Below the pieces are notes generated by a model. That model searched no databases and was not told the DNA's origin. It saw nothing but the letters and a program-made list of their open reading frames with translations. Of a DNA stretch of 62,435 nucleotides, positions 46,332 through 54,501 are shown piece after piece (within the stretch, counting starts at the first letter, position 1; every line of letters begins with the position of its first letter). The stretch is from an uncultured Verrucomicrobia subdivision 3 bacterium (GTDB lineage Bacteria; Verrucomicrobiota; Verrucomicrobiia; Limisphaerales; UBA11358): positions 1 through 62,435 of the forward strand of contig CAIQKM010000199.1 in NCBI GenBank assembly GCA_903872345.1, written 5' to 3'. The position numbers and the translations under genes are program-made.

Positions 46332-46580
46332 ATGTTTATACTCATACTCTCCGTCGGCGTGACGATTTTTGTGGGCTGGCTGTCGTTCGGTTTCTTTTTT
46401 GAGGACAGTGCGGATTTCTGGGAATGCGTACGTCTCTACTTCACCCCGGAAATCATCAACCTGTTTCGGGGCGAATGGGGCGATGCCAATTGGGCGGATT
46501 TCAAGCTGTTCTTTTATTTCGGCTTCAGCCTCGGCTGCGGCTGGCTCACTCACGCCGGACTCGCCAAATGGTTCGGCTGA
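46332..46580 (+). CDS. Small membrane protein of unknown function
   Basis: 82 residues with two hydrophobic segments (about 2-22 and 58-80) and an acidic aromatic middle (EDSADFWECVRLYF). AAGGAT lies 8-13 bases before ATG 46332. Divergent from the membrane kinase gene; function unknown. Confidence 0.65.
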   Translation: MFILILSVGVTIFVGWLSFGFFFEDSADFWECVRLYFTPEIINLFRGEWGDANWADFKLFFYFGFSLGCGWLTHAGLAKWFG

Positions 46581-46651
46581 AAGCGGGGCCGGATGGTAAT
46601 TCCGCTTCCGCCCGGCTTGCCAGTTATCCCAACCCGTTCTATTTTGGCCGC

Positions 46652-47833
46652 ATGAAATATCGTCGTTTTGGCCGGACCGGGCTGAATATCCCCGTGATCT
46701 CCTGCGGTGGCATGCGCTACCAGCACAAGTGGCAGGATGTCGCCCCGCAGGACATCCCCCGCGCCAACCAGGAAAATCTGGAGGCGTGCATCCATCGCGC
46801 GCTGGAATTGGGCATCAATCACATCGAGACGGCGCGCGGTTACGGCAGTTCGGAAATGCAACTGGGCAACCTCCTGCCCAAACTGCCGCGCGATAAAATG
46901 ATTGTGCAGACCAAGGTGTCGCCGCAGGCCACGGGCGCGGAGTTCCTCAAAATTTTCAACACCTCCATGGCTTACCTGAAGCTGGACCACGTGGACCTGC
47001 TCTCCTTCCATGGCATCAACACCCGCGAACTGCTGGACTGGACCCTAAAAAAAGGCGGCTGTCTGGAAGTCGCCCGCCAGTTGCAAAAGGAGGGCCGCTG
47101 CCGCTTCCTCGGCTTCTCCACGCACGGCACCACCGATGTGATCGAGGAAACGATCAACACCGGCGAATTCGATTACGTGAACCTGCACTGGTATTTCGTG
47201 AACGACCTCAACTGGTCCGCCGTGCAGGCCGCGCGCCGGCAGGACATGGGCGTGTTCATCATCAGCCCCAATGACAAGGGCGGCAAACTCCAGGAGCCCG
47301 GCCCGAAGATCAAGGAACTCTGCGCCCCGCTCACGCCCATGCAGTTCAACGATCTTTACTGCCTGAACCGCCCCGAAGTTCATACCCTGAGCTGCGGCCC
47401 GGCGCGGCCGACGGATTTTGACGAACACGTAGCCGCTTTGGAGCATTACGACACCATCCCGCAGGCGATTGCACCGATTGAAAAACGGCTCCGTGCGGAA
47501 ATGGCAGCGGTGCTCGGTGCCGACTGGTGTGCGCGCTGGCCGGAAGGCTTGCCGAATTTCAACGCCGTGCCCGGCCACATTAACGTCTCCGAAATCCTGC
47601 GCCTGTGGACCTACGCCAAGTCGCTGGACCTGCTCCCTTGGGCGAAGATGCGGTACAATTTATTGGGCCAGGCGGAACATTGGTTCCCCGGCGAAAACGC
47701 CGGCAAACTCGCGGAATTCGATGTGCGTGAAGCCATCAAAGCCAGCCCCTTTGCCAGTCGCATCCCGGAAATCCTGGCGGAAGCCCACCAGACCTATTAC
47801 GAAAAACCGGTGCAACGCCTCAGCAAAAGCTGA
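46652..47833 (+). CDS. Aldo/keto reductase, COG1453-like, altered active site
   Basis: 393 residues from ATG 46652 (MKYRRFGRTGLNIPVIS). Barrel motifs are clear: Lys in VQTKVSP, His in LLSFHGIN, Tyr in ARGYGSSE, but the tetrad Asp position reads HIETARGYG (Glu for Asp). The C-terminal Cys-rich iron-sulfur segment (CxxCxxC) typical of this longer class is missing; a lone Cys stands in ADWCARWPEGLP at that point. Possibly a changed redox function. Confidence 0.85.
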   Translation: MKYRRFGRTGLNIPVISCGGMRYQHKWQDVAPQDIPRANQENLEACIHRALELGINHIETARGYGSSEMQLGNLLPKLPRDKMIVQTKVSPQATGAEFLKIFNTSMAYLKLDHVDLLSFHGINTRELLDWTLKKGGCLEVARQLQKEGRCRFLGFSTHGTTDVIEETINTGEFDYVNLHWYFVNDLNWSAVQAARRQDMGVFIISPNDKGGKLQEPGPKIKELCAPLTPMQFNDLYCLNRPEVHTLSCGPARPTDFDEHVAALEHYDTIPQAIAPIEKRLRAEMAAVLGADWCARWPEGLPNFNAVPGHINVSEILRLWTYAKSLDLLPWAKMRYNLLGQAEHWFPGENAGKLAEFDVREAIKASPFASRIPEILAEAHQTYYEKPVQRLSKS

Positions 47834-47845
47834 ACGATAGCACCT

Positions 47846-48136
47846 GGTAGGAGCCGACGTCAGGCTTGTCATTACCCGCATCTTTTGCTGGTTGTTTAAG
47901 GTTACCGCATACTTGTGTCAGCCCTCTTGAACCCAATGCAAGCCCCAGCGGGGCGGCATGATAATAGCCCGGGGCAAGGGCGCGAGAGCGACCGCCGCCC
48001 CGGGTTAACGCGCCCCATGATTCTCCCTTCCCCCATCGGATGGGGGAAGGTGGCCGGAGGCCGGATGGGGGTGCCGTCACCACAAGCTCAAAATAAATAG
48101 AAAACTCCGAAAAGGAGCCTCACGTCGGCTGCTACC
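47846..48136. repeat. Composite inverted-repeat island
   Basis: Outer arms: GGTAGGAGCCGACGTCAGG (47846-47864, plus) and its near-inverse GGAGCCTCACGTCGGCTGC (48114-48132, plus-strand reading). Inside are TAGCCCGGGGC (47966-47976) facing GCCCCGGGTTA (47998-48008) and CCCCCATC-GGATGGGGG at about 48032. No gene. The outer arms belong to the same hairpin family as 48959 and 49641. Confidence 0.7.
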
Positions 48137-48146
48137 TGCCCCCCGC

Positions 48147-48311
48147 TCACGGCTTGGGAATATCCGTCTGCTTCCGCGCAATCTTATCCAGCGAATCCGC
48201 CACGCGCTCGTGGGCGCGCACAAAGCGGGCGGCCAGGGTGAGGATATAAACGATCAGCCCCAGACATACGAGGATCTGGCCGACCACGAAGAAAGCCATG
48301 ATGGATTCCAT
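48147..48311 (-). CDS. Small single-helix membrane protein (54 residues)
   Basis: Starts ATG 48311 with MESIMAFFVVGQILVCLGL, one membrane helix to about residue 29, then a charged tail with RFVRAHERVADSLDKIARK, predicted helical. Located 51 bases after the upstream CarboxypepD-like gene's stop and thus possibly cotranscribed. Too short for standard ORF thresholds; support is the clean topology and the amphipathic tail. Confidence 0.5.
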   Translation of the reverse strand: MESIMAFFVVGQILVCLGLIVYILTLAARFVRAHERVADSLDKIARKQTDIPKP

Positions 48312-48362
48312 AAGATAATTGGTTTGGTTGATTGATGAAAAATAGTCTGCCGGCTTCCGCTG

Positions 48363-48842
48363 TTATCGGGGAATGGTCTGGCCATTCCAACTGGGTTTTT
48401 CATAAGTGACCGTTTCCAGCGGCCAAGGCGTCACCTCCTCAAACCCTGCGTGATTTTTGTTATAAATCTGTCCCAAATCCTTGCCCGCTTTGGAAAAGGT
48501 GGCTTCCGGATCCGTCATAAAATAAAACCAGCCGCCGGAAACCGTGACCGGTCCCCAGGCCGGAACATTAAAAACGCCGTTCGTATCCGTGACCACCGTC
48601 TCCGTGTTAATGTCCATCGTCTCCGGATCGTGCATGTTGGCCGTGCTGCGCATGGCCGACCAGCGGACCTGAACCGTCACGCCGGCCAGCGGTTTGCCGG
48701 TGGTGCTGTCCACCACCGTGGCCGCCAGCGCCGGACTTTGAAAATGAACCGGCAAATTACGTCCATAAACCAATCCCAGCATCAGCAATACGAACACGGT
48801 GGCCCCGGCAAAAAAGAGGCGTTTTTTGGTCAGGCATTTCAT
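48363..48842 (-). CDS. Membrane-anchored carboxypeptidase-regulatory-like domain protein
   Basis: About 159 residues from ATG 48842. One membrane helix (about 8-27), then a beta sandwich with ALAATVVDSTTGKPLAGVTVQV and TVVTDTNGVFNVPAWGPVTVSGGW, the pattern of CarboxypepD_reg domains. These are extracellular recognition or spacer modules. No partner identified. Confidence 0.75.
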   Translation of the reverse strand: MKCLTKKRLFFAGATVFVLLMLGLVYGRNLPVHFQSPALAATVVDSTTGKPLAGVTVQVRWSAMRSTANMHDPETMDINTETVVTDTNGVFNVPAWGPVTVSGGWFYFMTDPEATFSKAGKDLGQIYNKNHAGFEEVTPWPLETVTYEKPSWNGQTIPR

Positions 48843-48881
48843 TGGCGCGGGTGGATGAGAACGCGGTTGCAACCGGCCGTT

Positions 48882-49026
48882 AGGAAACCGGGAATCCCCA
48901 TGACTGGCAAGATCAATCGGACAAATGGGTTAGTCCCCCCGAAGACGTCCCCATATCTGACCGTAGCAGCCGACGTGAGGAGGCTCAAATATTTTTGGCG
49001 CTGACGATTAACATAGTGCCTCACGT
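48882..49026. repeat. Hairpin repeat copy with 110-bp direct-repeat body (first)
   Basis: Starts AGGAAACCGGG, contains CGAAGACGTCCCC, then GACCGTAGCAGCCGACGTG (48959-48977) and AGGAGGCTCAAA; a complementary CCTCACGT follows at 49019. The block to about 48990 is repeated at 49562-49671 with few changes, and the two copies enclose the DUF5808-like gene. Confidence 0.75.
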
Positions 49027-49121
49027 TTCTTCTGAGGTCGAAAAATCAAACCGCCCACAATATGATTTTTCAAAACAGATCGACCTCGGAGTGGATGCCA
49101 ACGCCTCGACCAATGACGTTC

Positions 49122-49427
49122 TCATTCCGTGCGGGAAGACAGATAGGCACTCAACAGGCATACCACGGTGATACTGACAGCACCGGTGACCAGCACGCTA
49201 CCGGTCCCCCCTCCATTGGCAGTCACCATGAACACCGGAACGACCAAAAGGGCGATCAAGAACATCACCATCGGAATGGCGCCCGCGTGGGCGGCGTTGA
49301 CCGTCCAGCCCATCCATTTCAGTCGCTTGGGCACGATCACTCGTGGATCAGCCTTGCAATAATAGAAAATCCCCCATTTGCGATTGCGCGGATCGCGCCA
49401 GCATTTTTCAATTTCTTCCCGGGTCAT
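49122..49427 (-). CDS. DUF5808-like small membrane protein
   Basis: 101 residues from ATG 49427, preceded by GGAGGA five bases upstream, the best ribosome binding site in the region. The start RNRKWGIFYYCKADPRVIVPKR fits the DUF5808 pattern of WG..YY...DPR..VPKR. Two membrane helices (about 51-70 and 78-95) follow. It is enclosed by the two 110-bp direct repeats. Confidence 0.7.
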   Translation of the reverse strand: MTREEIEKCWRDPRNRKWGIFYYCKADPRVIVPKRLKWMGWTVNAAHAGAIPMVMFLIALLVVPVFMVTANGGGTGSVLVTGAVSITVVCLLSAYLSSRTE

Positions 49428-49561
49428 AGGTCCTCCGATCGTTTGGGCACATATATTTGTAACGTGGCCATTGTCATTTCGGTTATCGGGTTCAATCGAA
49501 GAGTGCTCCCGATGCCACCCTGGTTGCAAGCATCGATTGGACCGGCTGCCATCATGCCGCC

Positions 49562-49725
49562 AGGAAACCGGGCACCCCATTGGCAGGCAAGTTCGATCAG
49601 TTAATAAGTCAAGCCACCACCCGAAGACGTCCCCCTATCTGACCGTAGCAGCCGACGTAAGGAGGCTCTAAATAAATAATCCGCCCCGAAAACATTTAAG
49701 TCTCCTGACGTCGTTTCCTACGGCC
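49562..49725. repeat. Hairpin repeat copy with 110-bp direct-repeat body (second)
   Basis: Repeats the 48882 block: AGGAAACCGGG, CGAAGACGTCCCC, GACCGTAGCAGCCGACGTA (49641-49659), AGGAGGCTC. Here the partner arm is well preserved: CGACGTAAGGAG (49653-49664) pairs with CTCCTGACGTCG (49702-49713) with one mismatch, and outer bases also pair, so the transcript can form a hairpin of over 20 pairs. Confidence 0.75.
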
Positions 49726-49732
49726 GAAAAAT

Positions 49733-50638
49733 TCACGCCGTCCGCCACGCGAGCTTTTTGATTTGCCCATGCTCCGGATGCGTGCGGTCCAGCGCGCGCA
49801 GTTCAAATTCCGCACCCTCATCCGTGAGCGTGGCACGCACCCAGCCGCTGGGACGACCGTCTTTGAACACATACGCGGTGGGCGGCAGATTGATGAGATG
49901 CACGCCGCTCACATGGGTTTCCACATGCCAGTCGTGCGTGTGGCCGAACACGCAGGCCTTCACCTGCCGGTGGCTGGCGAGCACTTCCATGAGCGCATCC
50001 ACATCTTTCAGGCCCGCCTTTTCCGTGGATGTCGCCGGATTGTGATGCACCACCACCACGGCGGGTTTGGCCGGGCGTGCAGCGATTTTGGTCGCCAGCC
50101 AGCCAAGTTGGGCGGAACCCAGCAATCCATCGGAGACGTTCGTCTGATCCAGTGAATCGAGCAAAAACCAGTTGGCGCGGGCGGTGGCAAAAACCGCCAC
50201 CTGCCGTTGCAACGCGGCTTCCGCCGTTTTGGCGGCATCCGCCGGAAAGGCGGACCAGAAATGCTGGCGCTCATCATGATTGCCCAGCGAGAGATGGATC
50301 GGGGCCAGCGCGCGCACCGGATCAATCAGTTTGCCGAAGGTTGCGTAATCGCCGGGCAACCCTTCTTTAAGCGCGAGATCGCCATTCACAATGACGGCGG
50401 CCGGCGCAACGGGCCACGCGGAAAAATCGCGCACCACCGCCGTCAGATGATCGGCCATGTTCACATGACGCGAAATTTCCGCCGGATCGGCCGCAATGTG
50501 CGTATCCGAGAAAAAGGCGAGCATGTCCTCATCGCGCGTTTTGGCAAAGGCGCCAGGCGCCAGCATGGCGGCAACACCGGCGAGGGCGGCGCGCTTCAAA
50601 AAGTCGCGGCGTGTTAATTGCGGCAGATGGATTGGCAT
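49733..50638 (-). CDS. Tat-exported metallophosphoesterase
   Basis: 301 residues. A twin-arginine signal (TRRDFLKRAALAGVAAML) opens the protein. Calcineurin-like metal ligands follow: FFSDTHIA, VNGDLAL, LGNHDERQHF, VVVHHNP and VFGHTHDWHVE (D-x-H, GD, GNHD, H, GHxH). Predicted periplasmic phosphoesterase; its substrate is unknown. Folding in the cytoplasm before export fits a metal-containing enzyme. Confidence 0.88.
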   Translation of the reverse strand: MPIHLPQLTRRDFLKRAALAGVAAMLAPGAFAKTRDEDMLAFFSDTHIAADPAEISRHVNMADHLTAVVRDFSAWPVAPAAVIVNGDLALKEGLPGDYATFGKLIDPVRALAPIHLSLGNHDERQHFWSAFPADAAKTAEAALQRQVAVFATARANWFLLDSLDQTNVSDGLLGSAQLGWLATKIAARPAKPAVVVVHHNPATSTEKAGLKDVDALMEVLASHRQVKACVFGHTHDWHVETHVSGVHLINLPPTAYVFKDGRPSGWVRATLTDEGAEFELRALDRTHPEHGQIKKLAWRTA

Positions 50639-51034
50639 AATAATTAAAACATTGCTCCCAATTCCGGCACGTTAGGCCAGACGGGATGTGGAATCAAGCC
50701 GGCGAAAAGTGAAAGTGGGGATTTAACGGGATCGTAACGCAACCGATGGCGGAGCGCGGCACCCCGCCAGTGCCCCGTAGCGGCGGGCATCCCTGCCGGC
50801 CGTGGAGCCGGTGCTTCCAGCCCGGCGGAATAGGCTCCGCCAGTACAAGCGGTTGGCAATTCGCAAAGGACTTGGCAGTTTCACGGTTTTACCCGGGCGG
50901 CAGGATGCCGCCCTCCACGGCAGGCAGGGATGCCCGCCGCTACAGGTCGGCCCCCCCACCGGACGCGCAAGCCTTGGCCAAGGTTTAAATTCATCATGGA
51001 CAATTAGAAACCAATCTTGCTAGGGTCGCATTCA
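50639..51034. other. Intergenic region carrying element copy 2
   Basis: About 400 bases between the phosphoesterase and the next small gene. Most is taken by the 167-bp element at 50777. No gene seen in the remainder. Confidence 0.5.
50777..50943. repeat. 167-bp element with complementary ends, copy 2
   Basis: Same element as 28000-28165. The ends match over 31 bases with one mismatch: GTAGCGGCGGGCATCCCTGCC at the left, and the inverse at the right ending at 50943. Interior shared pieces include GCTTCCAGCCCGGCGGAA and CCCGGGCGGCA. Non-coding. Confidence 0.75.
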
Positions 51035-51409
51035 GTGAAAGTGTTCGACCGCAAAAAACATCGTATCCTCGGCCTCCTTTGGCTGGCCCTTTGTGGCTAC
51101 TCCGTCTTTAACCTGCTCCGGGCAATGCAGGGGCTTCCTCCGACGGCGGCCGGGCTTGGGGTCGCCTGGTCGGTGCTCGCGGGTTCCTGCCTGATGTATT
51201 TGGCCGGCATGGTGGCGAGTGTTTTCCTGATGCGCGGCGCGAATTGGGCGCGCTGGTATATTGCCGTGCTGGCGGTCTGGGAGGCGTTTGCCACCGCCGC
51301 CTTCATGGTGGTATCCAAATCATTTCACGCTTGGAGCGTTTTTTGCATTGTGCTCGCCGTTGTTTCGCTGGTGCTGTTATTTTCGCCGAAACATGAGCCG
51401 GTCGCCTGA
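51035..51409 (+). CDS. Small four-helix membrane protein, unknown
   Basis: About 124 residues from GTG 51035; AGGG 14 bases upstream. Four hydrophobic helices (LGLLWLALCGYSVFNLL, WSVLAGSCLMYLAGMVASVFL, WYIAVLAVWEAFATAAFMV, FCIVLAVVSLVLLF). No family recognised. First of three short, same-strand, weakly conserved genes ending near 52232. Confidence 0.6.
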   Translation: MKVFDRKKHRILGLLWLALCGYSVFNLLRAMQGLPPTAAGLGVAWSVLAGSCLMYLAGMVASVFLMRGANWARWYIAVLAVWEAFATAAFMVVSKSFHAWSVFCIVLAVVSLVLLFSPKHEPVA

Positions 51410-51445
51410 CAACTCGCCACGCCAAGTCAGCTCTCGGTGTTAGGC
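51404..51445 (+). other. Possible degenerate integron attC-like site
   Basis: GCCTGACAAC (51404-51413, including the stop codon of the preceding gene) and GGTGTTAGGC (51436-51445) are near-complementary (8 of 10) and end in GTTAGGC, the core pattern of attC right ends. The 42-base span is shorter than normal attC sites and inner pairing is weak. No integrase in the window. Confidence 0.25.
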
Positions 51446-51459
51446 CGCATCATGCCTTT

Positions 51460-51729
51460 ATGAAACAAAACCCAATACCAAAAGTTGTCGCGTTGATTCT
51501 CGTGAGTATCGGCGCAGCTTGGCTGCTGATACACTCCGACGCCTCCTCATTGGCGAAGTTAGATTCCATGTCTCCCGCCGATTATATCCAGTACCAGCGC
51601 AGGATCCATCAGCATTCGTTCGTTTTCCATTTCATCTTCACATTGATGGCGGGTGGCTTTTATCTCGGCACCGTCGAGTTTCTGTCATATGTCATTGGAT
51701 TGTGTTTCAAGCAGAAGCCTGCCGCCTGA
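51460..51729 (+). CDS. Small membrane protein, unknown
   Basis: 89 residues with two hydrophobic helices (about 9-25 and 55-81) separated by a polar segment (DSMSPADYIQYQRRIHQHS). No family recognised. Ends GCCTGACAGG, the same GCC-TGA context as the previous gene. Confidence 0.55.
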   Translation: MKQNPIPKVVALILVSIGAAWLLIHSDASSLAKLDSMSPADYIQYQRRIHQHSFVFHFIFTLMAGGFYLGTVEFLSYVIGLCFKQKPAA

Positions 51730-51842
51730 CAGGCCGACTCCAACTGCCGATTTGTCGAGCCGCAGCAGTAAAGCGAAAGCTGATGGCGTGATTAACTGCG
51801 GATTCCGCTTTGGCTCGGGTTTTAAATTGGCATCGTAGCCAT

Positions 51843-52232
51843 ATGAAGTATCACGCGAAATTTTGGGGTTTGTTGATCATGGCGCTTTGCGGATGCTCTA
51901 AGGTTGCGCACATGCCGGCAGAAATTTCGCGGCAGCTTTCAACCGCCGACCGTGTTGTTGTTGTGACCAATCATTTTCACGCTTTTGGCGCTACAATCAC
52001 CTGTTTGGATGCCAGCAGACTGACGAAGACCGTGACATCTGCCAGGCAGGACAGATTGCCAGCAGATGCAGTTTTTGATTGGGATGTTGAGTTTTACGCC
52101 GGCACGAACTTCTTGACGGTTATCCACCTTCAGGATCGGGTGTTTATGTTGGGAAATAGTCAGTATATTGACGACACTGGAGTTCTTCGCGATTTTTGGC
52201 AGAAGTTAGTGGCCGAAGATAGAGCACGATGA
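51843..52232 (+). CDS. Putative lipoprotein, unknown
   Basis: 129 residues from ATG 51843. The signal ends LIMALCGCSK, an LxGC-type lipobox with Cys17 as the probable lipidated residue. The mature part is mostly beta (RVVVVTNHFHAFGATITCLD, FLTVIHLQDRVFMLGNSQYI). No family recognised; lies with two other short unknown genes on the same strand. Confidence 0.6.
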   Translation: MKYHAKFWGLLIMALCGCSKVAHMPAEISRQLSTADRVVVVTNHFHAFGATITCLDASRLTKTVTSARQDRLPADAVFDWDVEFYAGTNFLTVIHLQDRVFMLGNSQYIDDTGVLRDFWQKLVAEDRAR

Positions 52233-52616
52233 AGACGACGCCCATAAAACAAATTCTCACCGTCTGCCGTTGCTCCCTTGCCACCGACCGTCCCGCCGGG
52301 ACGGATTCCATTTCAACCCCGAACCCGGCGTTGAAACGCCGGGCTATTATCATCCGGTCGCTCCGCGACAGCGACGGCGAGGGCATGAGACTCCGTGCGC
52401 GCCGACGTGCCCCCCAACGCTTCGGTTAGCAAATTTCCCGATGGCATGTCAGGGAACTTCCGTTGACAGGCGCGGCGGGCAGAGGACTGCCCGCCCTCCG
52501 CTTTGCCCTGACTCCGTCGCCGCACCGAACCGCCAGACCAACGCCCGTCACCTCCCCGCGCGCCGCTTCGATGTTGGGTGTTGGATGTTTCCCCAATTGC
52601 TGCTTCAATTATCCCG
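52233..52616. other. Repeat-bearing intergenic region before the ABC transporter
   Basis: About 385 bases. Two strong palindromes: CCGTCCC-GCC-GGGACGG (52288-52304) and CCCGGCGTT-GA-AACGCCGGG (52324-52343), then GC-rich DNA and a solitary S23-type arm at 52567. A 66-codon frame from 52229 is made largely of these palindromes and is not a convincing gene. Confidence 0.5.
52567..52590. repeat. Solitary right-type arm of the S23-element repeat
   Basis: TTCGATGTTGGGTGTTGG plus ATGTTT equals the right arm at 660-683 with one mismatch in 24 bases. It ends 26 bases before the ATG of the ABC transporter, an arrangement like that before ubiA. No S23 gene accompanies it. Confidence 0.6.
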
Positions 52617-54449
52617 ATGAATTCACCCGCGCCTGGCGCGCCCTGGGAAAAATTGCTCGACGGCCGATTCGACTCCAAACGTCCCGGCCGCACGCTCTGG
52701 CGTCTCTTTGACGACCAGCATGGCCGCGTTGCCGGGGCCGTGGCCCTGTACATCGTCAAGCAGTCGCCCGCCTCGCTCATGCCACTCGCCGTGGGCATGA
52801 TCGTGGATGTCCTCACCAATGGCGGCGCGTTTTCCAAAATCCTCTGGATCGCCGGCGGCTATTTTCTGCTGCTCCTGCAAAATCCGCTCGTTCACACCAG
52901 TTTTGTGCGGCTCATGAGCGGCGCGCTGCGCCACATGCAGTTCAATCTCCGCAGCGCCCTCGTGGAACGGCTGCAACAGCTCTCCATCACCTTCTACGAG
53001 GAAAAACAGGCCAGCGCCCTCCAGACCAAACTGCTCCGCGATGTGGATGCCATCGACGGCCTTTGCCGCCACCTCATGCACACCGGCCTGAACGGCCTGC
53101 TCGTCATCACCTACGTCACCATCATCGCCCTCGTCAAACAGCCGCTGCTTGCCCTCTACTTTCTCGTCACCGTCCCGGCGGGCATCGCCCTGCTAAAACT
53201 GTTCGACCGCCGGTTCCGCGAACAATACCAGGCCATGCGCGTGGAGACCGAGCAGATGAACGCCCGCGTCGGCGAAATGCTCCAGATGCTGCCCGTCACC
53301 CGCGCCCACGGCCTCGAATCCATCGAGACCCGCAGCGTCCGCAGCGTGTTCGAGCGCATCCGCGACCGCGGCCTGCAGGTGGATACCCTCACCGAATTCT
53401 TTGCCTCCAGCTCCTGGTTCACCTTCATGCTGTTCCAACTCGCCTGCCTCGTCTTTTCCGCGTGGCTCGTCGTCCACCATCGCATCAGCGTCGGCGATGC
53501 CGTGATGTACCATACCTATTTCGGCATGTTGATCGGCGCGGTGCAGCAGTTCCTCGGCGTGTTCCCCGCCCTTGCCCAAGGCGCGGATGCCGTCCGTTCC
53601 CTCGGCGAAGTCCTCGAAGCCGGGCAACTGGAAAACAACGAAGGCAAGCCCGCCGCCCCCAGCCCGCTCCGGGGCGAACTCCGTTTTGAACAGGTTGGCT
53701 TCAGCTATCCGCAGGGACGCGAAGTGGCCCTCAGCGACATCAACCTCACCATCGCCGCCGGCGAAACCGTCGCCTTCGTCGGTGAATCCGGCGCCGGCAA
53801 ATCCACCCTCGTCAACCTCGCCATCGGCTTCCGCCAGCCCGCCACCGGCAGCGTAAAACTGGATGGCCGCGACCTCCGCGAACTCGATCTCCGCACCTAC
53901 CGCCGCCAGATCGGCGTCGTGCCCCAAACCACGCTATTGTTCAACGGCTCCCTGCGCGAGAACGTCACCTACGGCTTGGATAAAGTTTCCGACGCCACCC
54001 TCTGGCAGGTGCTCGCCGATGCCAACCTCGCCGACTTCGTCCGCGCCCTGCCCAAAGGGCTCGACACCCCGCTCGGCGAAAGCGGCGCGCGGCTCTCCGG
54101 CGGCCAGCGACAGCGCCTCGCCATCGCCCGCGCCCTCGTGCGCAACCCGCGTCTGGTCATTCTCGACGAAGCCACCTCCGCGCTCGACACCGAATCCGAG
54201 CGCCTCGTGCAGGAAGCCCTCGTGCGCCTCACCAAAGACCGCACCACCCTCATTGTCGCGCACCGTTTCTCCACCATCCGCCACGCCCACCGCATCATCG
54301 TCCTCCAGCGCGGCCGCATCGTGGAACAAGGCACCCACGCCGAACTCCTCGCCCGCGCCGGCCACTTCCACCGCCTCGCCCAACTCCAATCCGTCAGCCA
54401 CACCCCGCCCGCCGCCGAAATTCGTCCCATCGGGACAACCGGAAATTAG
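52617..54449 (+). CDS. ABC exporter, fused membrane and ATPase domains
   Basis: About 610 residues from ATG 52617. Six membrane helices in the first 320 residues, then an ATPase with Walker A VGESGAGKST (about 388), Q-loop VVPQTTLLFNG, signature LSGGQRQRLAIARAL, Walker B VILDEATSALD and H-loop IVAHRFSTI. Belongs to the MsbA/LmrA-like group; the cargo is unknown (lipid or peptide possible). It works as a homodimer or with a partner that is not adjacent. Confidence 0.9.
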   Translation: MNSPAPGAPWEKLLDGRFDSKRPGRTLWRLFDDQHGRVAGAVALYIVKQSPASLMPLAVGMIVDVLTNGGAFSKILWIAGGYFLLLLQNPLVHTSFVRLMSGALRHMQFNLRSALVERLQQLSITFYEEKQASALQTKLLRDVDAIDGLCRHLMHTGLNGLLVITYVTIIALVKQPLLALYFLVTVPAGIALLKLFDRRFREQYQAMRVETEQMNARVGEMLQMLPVTRAHGLESIETRSVRSVFERIRDRGLQVDTLTEFFASSSWFTFMLFQLACLVFSAWLVVHHRISVGDAVMYHTYFGMLIGAVQQFLGVFPALAQGADAVRSLGEVLEAGQLENNEGKPAAPSPLRGELRFEQVGFSYPQGREVALSDINLTIAAGETVAFVGESGAGKSTLVNLAIGFRQPATGSVKLDGRDLRELDLRTYRRQIGVVPQTTLLFNGSLRENVTYGLDKVSDATLWQVLADANLADFVRALPKGLDTPLGESGARLSGGQRQRLAIARALVRNPRLVILDEATSALDTESERLVQEALVRLTKDRTTLIVAHRFSTIRHAHRIIVLQRGRIVEQGTHAELLARAGHFHRLAQLQSVSHTPPAAEIRPIGTTGN

Positions 54450-54501
54450 CCAGCCACGAAGTGGCTGGTTCCCCGCAAAATGAATCCGTCCTGTAAGGAC
54501 G
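54450..54501. repeat. Two small palindromes after the ABC gene
   Basis: CCAGCCAC-GAA-GTGGCTGG (54450-54468) and CGTCCT-GTA-AGGACG (54487-54501). Neither has a following T-run, so they look like REP-type repeats rather than a terminator. Confidence 0.5.

Noticed and set aside
46005..46553. N-terminal extension of the membrane histidine kinase
   Set aside because: It covers the divergent promoter region and the 82-residue gene; the membrane domain starts right after ATG 46004.
47890..47905. GTAACCTT on the minus strand as a third ECF promoter
   Set aside because: No CCTAA block at the required 12-base distance and no gene downstream.
52229..52429. 66-codon open frame
   Set aside because: Most of it is translated palindromic repeat, and there is no ribosome binding site or motif.
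54450..54468. Hairpin as terminator of the ABC exporter gene
   Set aside because: Strong stem but followed by TTCCCCGC, with no T-run; looks like a REP-type palindrome.
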